The translations under genes were made by a program, and so were the position numbers. Source: SLLG01 sp964403935 (lineage in GTDB: Bacteria; Verrucomicrobiota; Verrucomicrobiia; Opitutales; Oceanipulchritudinaceae). Taken from it: DNA of 64,000 bases. The stretch lies in the NCBI GenBank assembly GCA_964403935.1, contig CAYOIB010000005.1:1-64000 (forward strand). Direction: 5' to 3'. Within the stretch, counting starts at the first letter, position 1; every line of letters starts with the position of its first letter. The notes under the pieces were generated by a model. The model made no database searches. It was given only the letters and a program-made list of their open reading frames with translations, and had not been told where the DNA came from. Positions 1 to 7,740 of this stretch are shown piece by piece.

Positions 1-389
1 TGAAGACAGGCGTGATCACCTACAAGATCGCGGCGCATGCAGCGGACCTGGCCAAAGGACATCCTGCGGCACAATATCGCGACAATGCCCTGAGCAAGGC
101 GCGTTTCGAGTTCCGTTGGGAGGATCAATTCAATCTGTCACTTGATCCGGAAACCGCTCGATCCTATCATGATGAAACCCTTCCGCAGGAAGGGGCCAAG
201 ACGGCACACTTCTGCTCCATGTGCGGGCCGAATTTCTGTTCGATGAAGATCACGGAAGATGTCCGGCGTTTCGCGAAAGAAAAAGGCCTGGAAGAAGCCG
301 ATGCGATCGCCGCAGGCATGGCGGAGAAATCGCGTGAGTTCCGGGAGGGCGGCAGTGAGATCTACCTGAAGAGCCAACCAACAGAGTAA
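1..389 (+). CDS. thiC: Phosphomethylpyrimidine synthase ThiC, C-terminal part (5' end outside window)
   Basis: This is the last ~129 residues of the radical-SAM enzyme that converts aminoimidazole ribotide to hydroxymethylpyrimidine phosphate for thiamin. The frame is open from the first bases of the window to a TAA. It contains the highly conserved ITYKIAAHAADLAKGHP stretch and ends with CSMCGPNFC (Cys codons at 213, 222 and 237), the C-X2-C-X4-C cluster that binds the 4Fe-4S centre at the ThiC C-terminus. The tail after the cluster is about 50 residues long. Start, promoter and any TPP riboswitch lie upstream of the window. A strong hairpin follows 83 bases after the stop. Identity is near certain. 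Confidence 0.97.
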   Translation, partial: KTGVITYKIAAHAADLAKGHPAAQYRDNALSKARFEFRWEDQFNLSLDPETARSYHDETLPQEGAKTAHFCSMCGPNFCSMKITEDVRRFAKEKGLEEADAIAAGMAEKSREFREGGSEIYLKSQPTE

Positions 390-708
390 GGTCTCCAAGA
401 TTGTCGCTTGGAATCCGCTCCGCGATCGGCTCTTCGAATCGTTGGCCCCTCAGCGAAATCGTCCTGATATCGAGTCCTCACGATCCTCTGTTCGAGGGTC
501 GTGAGGATTCGGGCGGCGCTCACCCCGCTGCACCGTCACGCAACAGGCTCCTTTGGTTGCCCAGCGCTTGGGGTGCGGTAACCGGGACAGACTTTAGGTG
601 GCAGGCAAACCAAAGGACCTCTCCCTTCCACCATTGCTGAAGATCCCAAGCGCCTGGCCCGGTATAAATCCATTTGCTGTTCCAGCAGGCGACTGGAACC
701 CGATGCCA
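390..708. other. Intergenic region between thiC and fabZ (convergent)
   Basis: A 319-base stretch between two convergent stops. The only clear structure is the long hairpin annotated separately. Short open frames here lack recognisable protein features and are taken as chance. No tRNA or promoter could be recognised. Confidence 0.6.
472..510 (+). terminator. Long 17-bp hairpin downstream of thiC
   Basis: Arms 472-488 and 494-510 pair over 17 positions around a 5-base loop (489-493). Two of the pairs are G-U if the plus strand is transcribed (484/498 and 474/508); on the minus strand these would be A-C mismatches, so the structure favours plus-strand RNA, the sense of thiC. No T-run follows, so it is not a textbook intrinsic terminator. 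It may protect the thiC 3' end, help Rho-independent release, or be a dispersed palindromic element. Confidence 0.5.
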
Positions 709-1152
709 TCAGGTTTCCGGATCCACCATAGCCAAAGCAAACTCCACGGTCAGAGCCGGTTTTCCGTCTTTGAGAATTTTTCCCTTCATGAAGTGAAAGG
801 CACCGACCGCTTCGGTGTAAGTGGCTTCGATCTCGATGGTGTCTCCAGGAGTGACCATTCGCTTAAACCGCGCATCGCTCACCCGCGCGAGAACGGGGGT
901 CTTGCTTCCGGAATTCTTGACGCCCTCCCGTCGTTGGCGTTCGGCCATGTAGACTGCTGCCGTTTGAAAGACAGCCTCGCAAAGAAGGACGCCCGGCATA
1001 ATCGGATTTCCCGGATAATGGCCGGCGAAGTGCGCCTCCTCCGGGTTGATAAACCGGCGACAGCGCGCGGAAGTTTCTGTGACTTCAACGACTTCGTCGA
1101 TAAAGAGAAACGGCGGACGATGCGGAATATTTTCAAGGATACGAGGGTCCAT
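709..1152 (-). CDS. fabZ: FabZ-like 3-hydroxyacyl-ACP dehydratase
   Basis: A 147-residue hot-dog fold protein predicted to dehydrate (3R)-hydroxyacyl-ACP to trans-2-enoyl-ACP in the cytoplasm. The family signatures are HRPPFLFIDEV at residues 11-21 and GHYPGNPIMPGVLLCEA at 44-60; His45 and Glu59 are the expected catalytic pair. Length matches the family. It starts 18 bases after the stop of the upstream flavoenzyme on the same strand, so the two are probably co-transcribed. A paired FabZ-like and CrtI-like gene could serve a specialised lipid or polyene rather than housekeeping fatty acid synthesis, so the housekeeping name is provisional. Confidence 0.85.
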   Translation of the reverse strand: MDPRILENIPHRPPFLFIDEVVEVTETSARCRRFINPEEAHFAGHYPGNPIMPGVLLCEAVFQTAAVYMAERQRREGVKNSGSKTPVLARVSDARFKRMVTPGDTIEIEATYTEAVGAFHFMKGKILKDGKPALTVEFALAMVDPET

Positions 1153-1170
1153 AAGATTTGAAAATCAGGA

Positions 1171-2649
1171 TCAGGATAAAACGGGTTTCGACATTTCACT
1201 GAGGAACTTATCGACGCGGTTCGAGGTGATCACCCCGTAATTAATCGTGCCCAACCACCCCGACATGATGATTCCAACCGAACCGGCATGGAAGAGGCCA
1301 TGGAGGTGCTCCGGGAGGGCCTGAGAGACCTTCAGCCCTTCAAACTTTGTGCCAAAGGACGTCCCACCAATGTGGCGGACGTAGCGATTGACCGTGCGGG
1401 GGGTGGCGGCTTCGAGGTGGTCGATCTTCGCTGAAATACCGGGAACAAGCCGTTCGAGGGCAGTGACAGATCCCTTGATAAGAGCCTCCTTCTCCCGTTT
1501 GTAAGCCTCGTCATTCAGGTTTATCCAATCATCCCAGCGGGCATTGATCGAGGCGACGATGGTATAGCGCGGCTCACGCAGATGAGGACGCGTGTCCGGG
1601 TAATAGAAAGAGAAGGTCCGGCTGCTGCTGCGCATGCCGGTCAGTTCTTCCATGGAGAATTGTTCCGCATCGGATGTGAAAACCAGATCCCCGCTAAACG
1701 GGATAGACTCTCCCTTGCGCAGCCCCATGTAAACCTGACAGGAACTGGTGTTCACCCGAACGGCCTCGGCTGCCTTCACAAAATCCGGATCAAACCGCTC
1801 GGGCCCTGCAAGTTTGAGGATGGTGTTTTTGATGTTCGCATTGGAGACGATCGACTGGCATCGAATCGTCCGTGGGGGTAGTTCTTCGCCCGAATTCTGG
1901 CTTTGAGCCACGACGCCGACAACCCGGTGCCTTCCGTCCTCCGCGGGCTCCGTCAGAATCTCCTTCACCAAGGCTGCCTTCCTTAATTCCACGCCATTTC
2001 GTTTCAGTTCAGCCGTCATCTTCGTGATAAGGGTATCGGTCCCTCCCTTAAAGATATAGACCCCCTTGTTCATGAAGTTTGAGAAGACGATACCATAGGT
2101 GATGGCCGGATCCTCCATTGAAGAGCCATTGGCATAGGAGATCGGCTCCATGAGGAGCCGGTGGACATCATTCCTCCCCGGGAAATAGGACTCAAACAGC
2201 TCACCAGTCGTCTGGGAGTGATCATCGTAGAAATTCATCTCCGCGAGGCGCGCGTAAAAGGCTTCCACCCGCTCCTGCTCGATTCCAAAGTCCTTCGTGA
2301 GAATCCGGGTGAAATCGGTCCGGTCGAAGGTTGTCTGGATATTCATCTGAGGATTGATGAAACGCACATCCTGCAGTTGTTGAATGCTATCTGCGATCTC
2401 ACGCGTCCAGTATTTCCGGCAGGACTTGATCATTCCTGCGGGGAACCCGTGGAGAGAAATATCGAAGATATGCCCGCCCGGCCGCTTGAACCAAGTAGCG
2501 AGACCCCCGAATTGGTAATGGTGCTCAAGCAGCAATACCCGATGACCGGCCTTGGCCAGGATATTGGCACTTGTTAAGCCACCAAGCCCGCTGCCAATGA
2601 CCACCACGTCATACGCATCATCCACACCTTCCAGCCAATCTTTTGCCAT
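1171..2649 (-). CDS. FAD-dependent oxidoreductase, phytoene desaturase / retinol saturase-like
   Basis: A 492-residue flavoprotein of the CrtI/RetSat superfamily. A dinucleotide-binding motif VVVIGSGLGGLTSANILAKAG lies near residues 15-35, followed by the glutamate of the second strand (LLLEHHYQFGG); a C-terminal FAD-contacting region contains GLFHAGSVGI. Members desaturate, isomerise or reduce polyene and isoprenoid chains, or carry unknown reactions, and the substrate cannot be read from sequence. It lies between the FabZ-like gene (18 bases downstream) and a dehydrogenase (100 bases upstream), all on one strand. No phytoene synthase or other carotenoid gene is nearby, so calling it a carotenoid enzyme would be unsafe. 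Confidence 0.75.
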   Translation of the reverse strand: MAKDWLEGVDDAYDVVVIGSGLGGLTSANILAKAGHRVLLLEHHYQFGGLATWFKRPGGHIFDISLHGFPAGMIKSCRKYWTREIADSIQQLQDVRFINPQMNIQTTFDRTDFTRILTKDFGIEQERVEAFYARLAEMNFYDDHSQTTGELFESYFPGRNDVHRLLMEPISYANGSSMEDPAITYGIVFSNFMNKGVYIFKGGTDTLITKMTAELKRNGVELRKAALVKEILTEPAEDGRHRVVGVVAQSQNSGEELPPRTIRCQSIVSNANIKNTILKLAGPERFDPDFVKAAEAVRVNTSSCQVYMGLRKGESIPFSGDLVFTSDAEQFSMEELTGMRSSSRTFSFYYPDTRPHLREPRYTIVASINARWDDWINLNDEAYKREKEALIKGSVTALERLVPGISAKIDHLEAATPRTVNRYVRHIGGTSFGTKFEGLKVSQALPEHLHGLFHAGSVGIIMSGWLGTINYGVITSNRVDKFLSEMSKPVLS

Positions 2650-2749
2650 CGTTCAAGTCGTCAAATTTACAAACCCATAGTTGTGCGAGACCCTTGCCAC
2701 GGCCGCAACCCCGAAACCTTGGATCCGCGCCAAGGGGAGGTGCGATCGC

Positions 2750-3787
2750 TCACTTTGCGCCAGAATGCCAGGAGAGACCCGCTTGGGTTGCCATGTCCTG
2801 CAACCCCGGGGCGGATCGAAGGATGCTTCGGCAGGCGTTCAGCGCGAGCGAGCAGGTGGCGGTATCACCATTCACCCCGCCGGCAATGATGGAATCGATC
2901 CGAGGCTCTCCCTCAATCCGGATCCGATCCTGGGGTTCTTTGAAGCCGACTGCAGCGCGAAAATCCAGTGTGATGACCTCGTGTCCGTCGCTAAAGCCCC
3001 GCCCGGTTTGTCTGACGCCAAGCGCATGTCCCACCGGAACGGAAAGCAGGCCATCCTCCCATGGCTCAAACGCCAGGATGGGTTCGATTATATCTTCGGT
3101 GCGGTCCAACTTCCAGCCGAGCTGGGAAGCAATCAGGTGGATCGATTCAACGAGGCCCACATGCCGCAGCACACCTTCCTGAACGCGCGCAGCAAAGGCT
3201 TCAGGGCTCAACCCGGCACCAATTTTGCGTTGAAAAGGGAGCCGGCGACAGGAGGCATCCTGGTACCTCGAGATATGCAACGCGTCCACTCGATGGCAAA
3301 GCGCTGTCAGTGTTTGCGGAAGAAAATCCATTAGAAAGCCTGGATTGACTCCCGTCCCAAGCACCGCCCGGCCGGCTTCGATCGCCCTCCGATGAATCCG
3401 CCCGGCTGCGGCGGCGTCGCGTGCCCAGGGATAGATCAGCTCCTCGCAGGTCGAGACCACATGCGCCCCTCCAGCCAGAGCCTGGGCCACCTGAGACTCG
3501 ATCCGAATGAGGTCCGAAACGGTCATAATCAGGCATACATCGGGATGGGCCGACGCCACGGCGGCCTGAAGATCATCTTGGACCCAAAGACCTGTGGTCG
3601 CCCCTCCACCGAGCAACTCATCCAACTTTCTTCCGACCAGCGCCGGATCCTTGTCGACCACCCCAACCAGCTTAAACTCTGGGCGTGTCAAAAGGAGACG
3701 CAGGGTCATCAACCCCAATGGGCCCAAGCCACACTGGAGAAGGGTCACGGCATCACCGGGCGTTTCGATCCTATCTTTCCGGGACAT
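2750..3787 (-). CDS. Dihydrodipicolinate reductase-like NAD(P)-dependent dehydrogenase
   Basis: About 345 residues from the ATG at 3787. This start directly precedes the conserved Rossmann region LLQCGLGPLGLMTLRLLL; the open frame extends further upstream without homology-like sequence. The N-terminal domain has the DapB-type layout: nucleotide-binding loop, then VGVVDKDPALVGRKL, then a central VVSTCEELIYPW segment. Relatives include 2,4-diaminopentanoate dehydrogenases and other amine or amino-acid dehydrogenases. The long C-terminal part differs from classic DapB, so a lysine-pathway role is not supported. GGGAAG abuts the start codon as a poor ribosome site. The gene heads the minus-strand group with the flavoenzyme and FabZ. 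Confidence 0.65.
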   Translation of the reverse strand: MSRKDRIETPGDAVTLLQCGLGPLGLMTLRLLLTRPEFKLVGVVDKDPALVGRKLDELLGGGATTGLWVQDDLQAAVASAHPDVCLIMTVSDLIRIESQVAQALAGGAHVVSTCEELIYPWARDAAAAGRIHRRAIEAGRAVLGTGVNPGFLMDFLPQTLTALCHRVDALHISRYQDASCRRLPFQRKIGAGLSPEAFAARVQEGVLRHVGLVESIHLIASQLGWKLDRTEDIIEPILAFEPWEDGLLSVPVGHALGVRQTGRGFSDGHEVITLDFRAAVGFKEPQDRIRIEGEPRIDSIIAGGVNGDTATCSLALNACRSILRSAPGLQDMATQAGLSWHSGAK

Positions 3788-3977
3788 CTTCCCGACACAA
3801 AATACACGAAAGGGGCATGGCGAGTCGCGACTGCCATCGACGTCTGCAAAGCATTCCAAACAAGGGATTCGCCTTAGGCCGCCTACGCATGGCACCCAAT
3901 CCCTTCCGAACACAGGCTGAAATCCGTCCTGCCGGTTGCATTTTGGTGGATTCTAGCTTTCTCATACACTCTAGACA

Positions 3978-3992
3978 GGAAATAATATTTCC
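3978..3992. promoter_or_regulatory. 15-bp perfect palindrome upstream of the DUF1328 gene
   Basis: GGAAATAATATTTCC is a perfect inverted repeat (7-1-7), ending 41 bases before the ATG at 4034 in an AT-rich stretch where a promoter is expected. Its AATAAT core could itself be a -10 element. It is a candidate operator; no regulator is encoded next to it. Confidence 0.4.
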
Positions 3993-4033
3993 AGATCTTT
4001 TCACAAAAGCGAACCACAAACATAAGGAACACC

Positions 4034-4213
4034 ATGCTCTACTGGGCCGCCGTTTTTTTTATTATTGCCCTTGTCGCAGCCATCTTCGGCTTCGGCGGTG
4101 TGGCCGAAGCTTCGTTGGGCATCGCGAAGGTGCTCTTCTTTATCTTTATCATTCTCTTCATTATTTCGCTCGTTGTCGGCTTGGGACGAAGGGGCCGAAC
4201 CCCGCCGGTGTAA
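4034..4213 (+). CDS. Small DUF1328 (YtjA-type) membrane protein
   Basis: A 59-residue protein that opens with MLYWAAVFFIIALVAAIFGF and continues with GGVAEASLGIAKVLFFIFI. This matches the DUF1328/YtjA family: two hydrophobic segments (about 4-24 and 31-51) joined by a short GFGGVAE turn, then a basic tail GRRGRTPP. The start is preceded by AAGGAACACC, a good ribosome site. The function of the family is unknown; members are often linked with envelope stress. A lipoprotein gene follows 46 bases later on the same strand, which suggests an envelope-related unit. Confidence 0.85.
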   Translation: MLYWAAVFFIIALVAAIFGFGGVAEASLGIAKVLFFIFIILFIISLVVGLGRRGRTPPV

Positions 4214-4259
4214 CTGCCCGTCCCCCTGCCTCACCCCCGATCAATCTTAAGTGTCCAAT

Positions 4260-4769
4260 ATGAAAAACCTGAAACCCATTCAAAAGATAACTACGCTCAC
4301 CTCGCTCCTTCTGGTGCTGGGTCTAACAGCTGGCTGCCCTGAACGGACGGTCCCGGAAGAACCGGCTGGAAACAATACCGCCACCCCCCAGGCGACCACG
4401 ACCAGCCCTCAGTCCACTGAGCTGGGTGGAGAAGGCGGCGGCCGTTTCAGCCAAGCTGCCAATGCTGCCCGAGAGAACGTGGGGAACATTGCCTCCCAGA
4501 CCCGCGAGCAACTGCTCGTTGCCTACGAACAGAACCGCGATGAATTCGAAGATCGTATTTCCGCGCTGAAGGAAGAAGCGGACGAAGCGAATGTCGAAGG
4601 CAACAATCGTTTTGAGCAGGAAATGGATCACCTGGAAGAGGCGTGGGACAACTTCGAGAACCTGGTCGATGATGGCGTCGATGCATCCGAGGATGCACTC
4701 TCGTCTGCATGGACTCAGCTGACGCAAGCCTATGAAGAGGCACGCCGTGCCCTCACTGAAGCTCGTTAA
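4260..4769 (+). CDS. Putative lipoprotein with acidic coiled-coil
   Basis: About 169 residues from the ATG at 4260; a GTG nine bases upstream is an alternative start. The signal peptide ends in a lipobox LTAGC with Cys26, so the product should be lipid-anchored. A Pro/Thr/Ser-rich linker and a short glycine patch (GGEGGG) follow, then from about residue 70 an acidic alpha-helical region with heptad-like spacing. No enzymatic motif was seen. The tail resembles small stress-related or Lpp-like helical lipoproteins only in general character. Its stop overlaps by four bases with the stop of the convergent DNA polymerase gene. Function unknown. Confidence 0.75.
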   Translation: MKNLKPIQKITTLTSLLLVLGLTAGCPERTVPEEPAGNNTATPQATTTSPQSTELGGEGGGRFSQAANAARENVGNIASQTREQLLVAYEQNRDEFEDRISALKEEADEANVEGNNRFEQEMDHLEEAWDNFENLVDDGVDASEDALSSAWTQLTQAYEEARRALTEAR

Positions 4770-6892
4770 CCCAATTGATCATTGGAAGGCATTTCCAGGA
4801 AGTCCGCGTAACGCTTCTTCCAGTCTTCCAGTTTCTTTAAATATGTAACAGTGTCATAAGGTGCCAGTATGGGATCATACTCGGCGAGGAGGGCGGATCG
4901 TTGCCAGTCAGCGGTCCGCCCTTTCTCTTTGGGCAACAGATAATAGCTCACACGGGCACCGGCTCCTGGGGGTGGTTTCATTCGCCCCGCGACTTCCAGG
5001 GCTGCCCGCCTCGGCTTCCCTGCCTTGGCAACCCGATCCACGTAAGTGCTGTGAGACGTACTGAGGTGCTCGGTCTTTGCGAGCTGTTCGACAGGAAAGC
5101 TCTGGCTTGATATCTCAACCTTCAATTGCTCGAAACGAACCAGGGGCGATATCTCTGAAGCGCCCAGCAACCAGGCGATCATCTGATCTGTCAACTCGAG
5201 AAGAAAAGGTTCCATCCCCCGCGACCGGAGGGCGGAACCCCGGACAATGACATGCGTCCCATCGAAGAGCGCATAGTTCTTCGCCTTGTAACAGAACATT
5301 GCCGGATAGCTTCCATCGCACTCCAGATCAATGCCCTCGGGCAGCCAAGCTCGGGCGGCAGCTAGAAGCTCATCGGGATCGCGACCAGAAGTACTTATAT
5401 AGAGACCATCGGTATCTGCCTCCAGAACCTCACAACCCAAGCCGCTGAAGCCCTCGATCAACGTGTGAAGCAGGTTCCGACCCTGCCGCGTCACCTCCGC
5501 GGCAAGAGCACCATCGCCAAAGCGTGCGTTGCCAAATCCAAGATAGCCGTAAAATGAATTGATCAGGATCTTGAAGGCCTGTTGCCGTGTGTCGGCTTCG
5601 CGCCGGATTACAGGATCAAGACCTTCGGCAGCAAGAGTCTTATAGTGAAGACGGTAGCTCCGAAGCTCAGCCAGCAAGGGGATGAAAAGTTTAAGGTGAT
5701 CTGTCTTCGGGTTCCGTCCCATCAGCAGCAACAGGCTGGGGTAAAGCGATGTGACATCGAAATGAAGCACGTCACGAAAGATCCCCGTGACAAAACTTTT
5801 TGAGAATCCACCCTCAAAGGATCCGATCACTGGCACCTCAGGCAGCGAAGCCGAAGCCTTGAAGTAACGTTCCAAAAGCAACGCCTCCACTTTCTGAGCG
5901 GATCCGCGCAAGCACACCTCCTGCAATAACATGGGGAAAGCCTGCGCCTGCGCAAAATAGGTCGGCAAAAGCAACTCGCTAAGCTCGCCGATCAACCGCA
6001 ACCGCCCCTCGACGTTGAGAGCCGGATCCTGTTCGTTTTTGCCGGATCCTGTCCGCGATGGTTTCCCCTGAGCACCAAAGCCAAAATAGGCGGCGACGGA
6101 CCCAAGGCCGTAGTCTGGAAGCTCACGGGCCGAAACATCCCAAGCCTGAGCGGCAAGAAAGGTGTCGAAGACAGTCCGCCCCGGCAATTCACAGCGGATG
6201 TAATCGACCCAGCGTTCGGCAAAGCGGATCCTGCTTTTACGGACGCGTGCCTCCGCTCCAAAACGCCCCCACAACCGCGGGACCCGAACCCGGCGGGCTC
6301 GCCGGACAAGGGCTTCGAGATCAAAGTTGAACAGGTCGTGTCCTTCGACAACATCCGGATCCCACGCAACCAACAGCTCACCAAACTCCTTGAGCAGCAG
6401 CCTTTCAGCGGCGTCCGTCATCGATTCAATTCGAAGGACGCGCACGCCTGCGTCCCAGGAGGCGCAAAGCCCAATCGCCGCCACACGTGATTCCGTTTGC
6501 TCCGGATTCGAACGATCCTCAACGACCTCGACGGCAACCTGACATCGCCTCAGGTCGCTAAAGTTCGACCCCGCAAAGATGCGTTCACCCGAGGCCATGA
6601 GCACCTGGTGCTCGTAAGGGCGGACAACTTCAGTGAAGCCATTCTCCGAGGCGCGAAGACCCGGCTCGAAGATATCCGGAGGCGCACTGATCCGATGTCC
6701 GAAAGGCCCGGGACCATCGAGCTCGACAACCTCCCACCCTTCAGCGGGAGATCTGTCGCGCGCCCATGCAAAAGGGACGAAGGCTGATGTCTCGGACCGG
6801 ACCTCACCCGTACCGCTCCGGAAGGCGCGGTGGACGCAGGCAGCATGGCTATTAACCCACAAGCCGACCAAGGTGCCCCCGCTCGTTCCCAT
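4766..6892 (-). CDS. polB: Family B DNA polymerase (DNA polymerase II-like)
   Basis: A 708-residue family B polymerase, probably for repair or translesion synthesis beside the replicative DnaE encoded at 46.6 kb. Polymerase motif A is FDVTSLYPSLLL (about residue 377), motif B KILINSFYGYLG (about 440) and motif C EADTDGLYIS (about 491). In the exonuclease domain, motif II (HDLFNFDLEAL) and a later TVFDTFL are present. However, the motif I position reads VAVEVVED rather than the usual DxE, so proofreading may be weakened or lost. It is somewhat shorter than E. coli Pol II. It starts five bases after the stop of the ThuA-like gene, so the two are probably co-transcribed. Confidence 0.88.
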   Translation of the reverse strand: MGTSGGTLVGLWVNSHAACVHRAFRSGTGEVRSETSAFVPFAWARDRSPAEGWEVVELDGPGPFGHRISAPPDIFEPGLRASENGFTEVVRPYEHQVLMASGERIFAGSNFSDLRRCQVAVEVVEDRSNPEQTESRVAAIGLCASWDAGVRVLRIESMTDAAERLLLKEFGELLVAWDPDVVEGHDLFNFDLEALVRRARRVRVPRLWGRFGAEARVRKSRIRFAERWVDYIRCELPGRTVFDTFLAAQAWDVSARELPDYGLGSVAAYFGFGAQGKPSRTGSGKNEQDPALNVEGRLRLIGELSELLLPTYFAQAQAFPMLLQEVCLRGSAQKVEALLLERYFKASASLPEVPVIGSFEGGFSKSFVTGIFRDVLHFDVTSLYPSLLLLMGRNPKTDHLKLFIPLLAELRSYRLHYKTLAAEGLDPVIRREADTRQQAFKILINSFYGYLGFGNARFGDGALAAEVTRQGRNLLHTLIEGFSGLGCEVLEADTDGLYISTSGRDPDELLAAARAWLPEGIDLECDGSYPAMFCYKAKNYALFDGTHVIVRGSALRSRGMEPFLLELTDQMIAWLLGASEISPLVRFEQLKVEISSQSFPVEQLAKTEHLSTSHSTYVDRVAKAGKPRRAALEVAGRMKPPPGAGARVSYYLLPKEKGRTADWQRSALLAEYDPILAPYDTVTYLKKLEDWKKRYADFLEMPSNDQLG

Positions 6893-6897
6893 ATCAA

Positions 6898-7674
6898 TCA
6901 GTGGACGCTGCCGCCCTTCAGGGTGATTTTTTCCGGGGCTTCATGAACGGGAACATTCGGTGCCTTAGTGATGTTCGTCCAACGGTGCGTCGGAGCAGCC
7001 CATTTTGCCGCATTGAAGAGGACGCGTTTGATATCGGCGTTTTTGAAAATCGGATAAGTCTCATGCCCCGGGCGGAAGTAAAAGATCCGCCCCTGCCCCC
7101 GTCGCCAGCAATTACCACTACGGAAAACCTCTCCCCCTTCAAACCAGCTAATGAAAACCTGTTCCTCCGGCTCGGGGATGGAGAAAGGTTCGCCGTACAT
7201 TTCTGTATTTGGAAGTTCGATACACCCGCTGATTCCCTCCGCAATCGGGTGTGCCGGGTTGATCACCCAAAGCCGTTCGCGCTCACCAGCCTCACGCCAT
7301 TTCAAGGCACAGGGCGTCCCCATCAAGCGTTTGAAAATCTTGGAAAAATGGCCCGAGTGCAGCACGATAAGCCCCATGCCTTCATGGACCTTGGCGGCAA
7401 CCCGCTCGACGATCGCATCATCGACCTTTTGATGTGCGGTGTGGCCCCACCAGTAGAGGACATCGGTTGCCGCGAGAACCTCCTCTGTGAGACCGTGCTC
7501 CGGCTGGTCCAGCGTCGCCGTCCGAATTTCCAGCCTGTTGTCGGTGTCCAGCTCCTTCAGGCCCTCGCGGATCGTTTCATGGATGCCGTTTGGATAGATG
7601 CTCTTGACCAGTTCATTGTCCCGCTCGTGGACGAATTCATTCCAGATGGTGATACGGATTGGGGATTTCATCAT
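6898..7674 (-). CDS. ThuA-like protein
   Basis: A 258-residue class I glutamine-amidotransferase-like protein of the ThuA family. Characteristic stretches are RITIWNEF near the N-terminus, DVLYWWGHTAHQKV (about 90-103), GLIVLHSGHFSKIFKRLMGT (about 120-140) and GRIFYFRPGHETYPIF near the C-terminus. ThuA was named from trehalose utilisation in rhizobia, but the biochemical reaction is poorly defined and many ThuA-like proteins are involved in other sugar metabolism. No sugar transporter or dehydrogenase is adjacent. The next gene downstream is the family B polymerase, an unexpected partner, so context does not help to assign a substrate. Confidence 0.85.
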   Translation of the reverse strand: MMKSPIRITIWNEFVHERDNELVKSIYPNGIHETIREGLKELDTDNRLEIRTATLDQPEHGLTEEVLAATDVLYWWGHTAHQKVDDAIVERVAAKVHEGMGLIVLHSGHFSKIFKRLMGTPCALKWREAGERERLWVINPAHPIAEGISGCIELPNTEMYGEPFSIPEPEEQVFISWFEGGEVFRSGNCWRRGQGRIFYFRPGHETYPIFKNADIKRVLFNAAKWAAPTHRWTNITKAPNVPVHEAPEKITLKGGSVH

Positions 7675-7740
7675 CTGTGTTCTGCACTCACCGGAGGTGT
7701 GAAGTCCAGCCCATTGAACCCCTCACCGCCCCTTTCCGGC

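Noticed and set aside
138..398. Minus-strand open frame opposite the thiC end
   Set aside because: It is antisense to the conserved ThiC iron-sulfur motif and lacks protein features.
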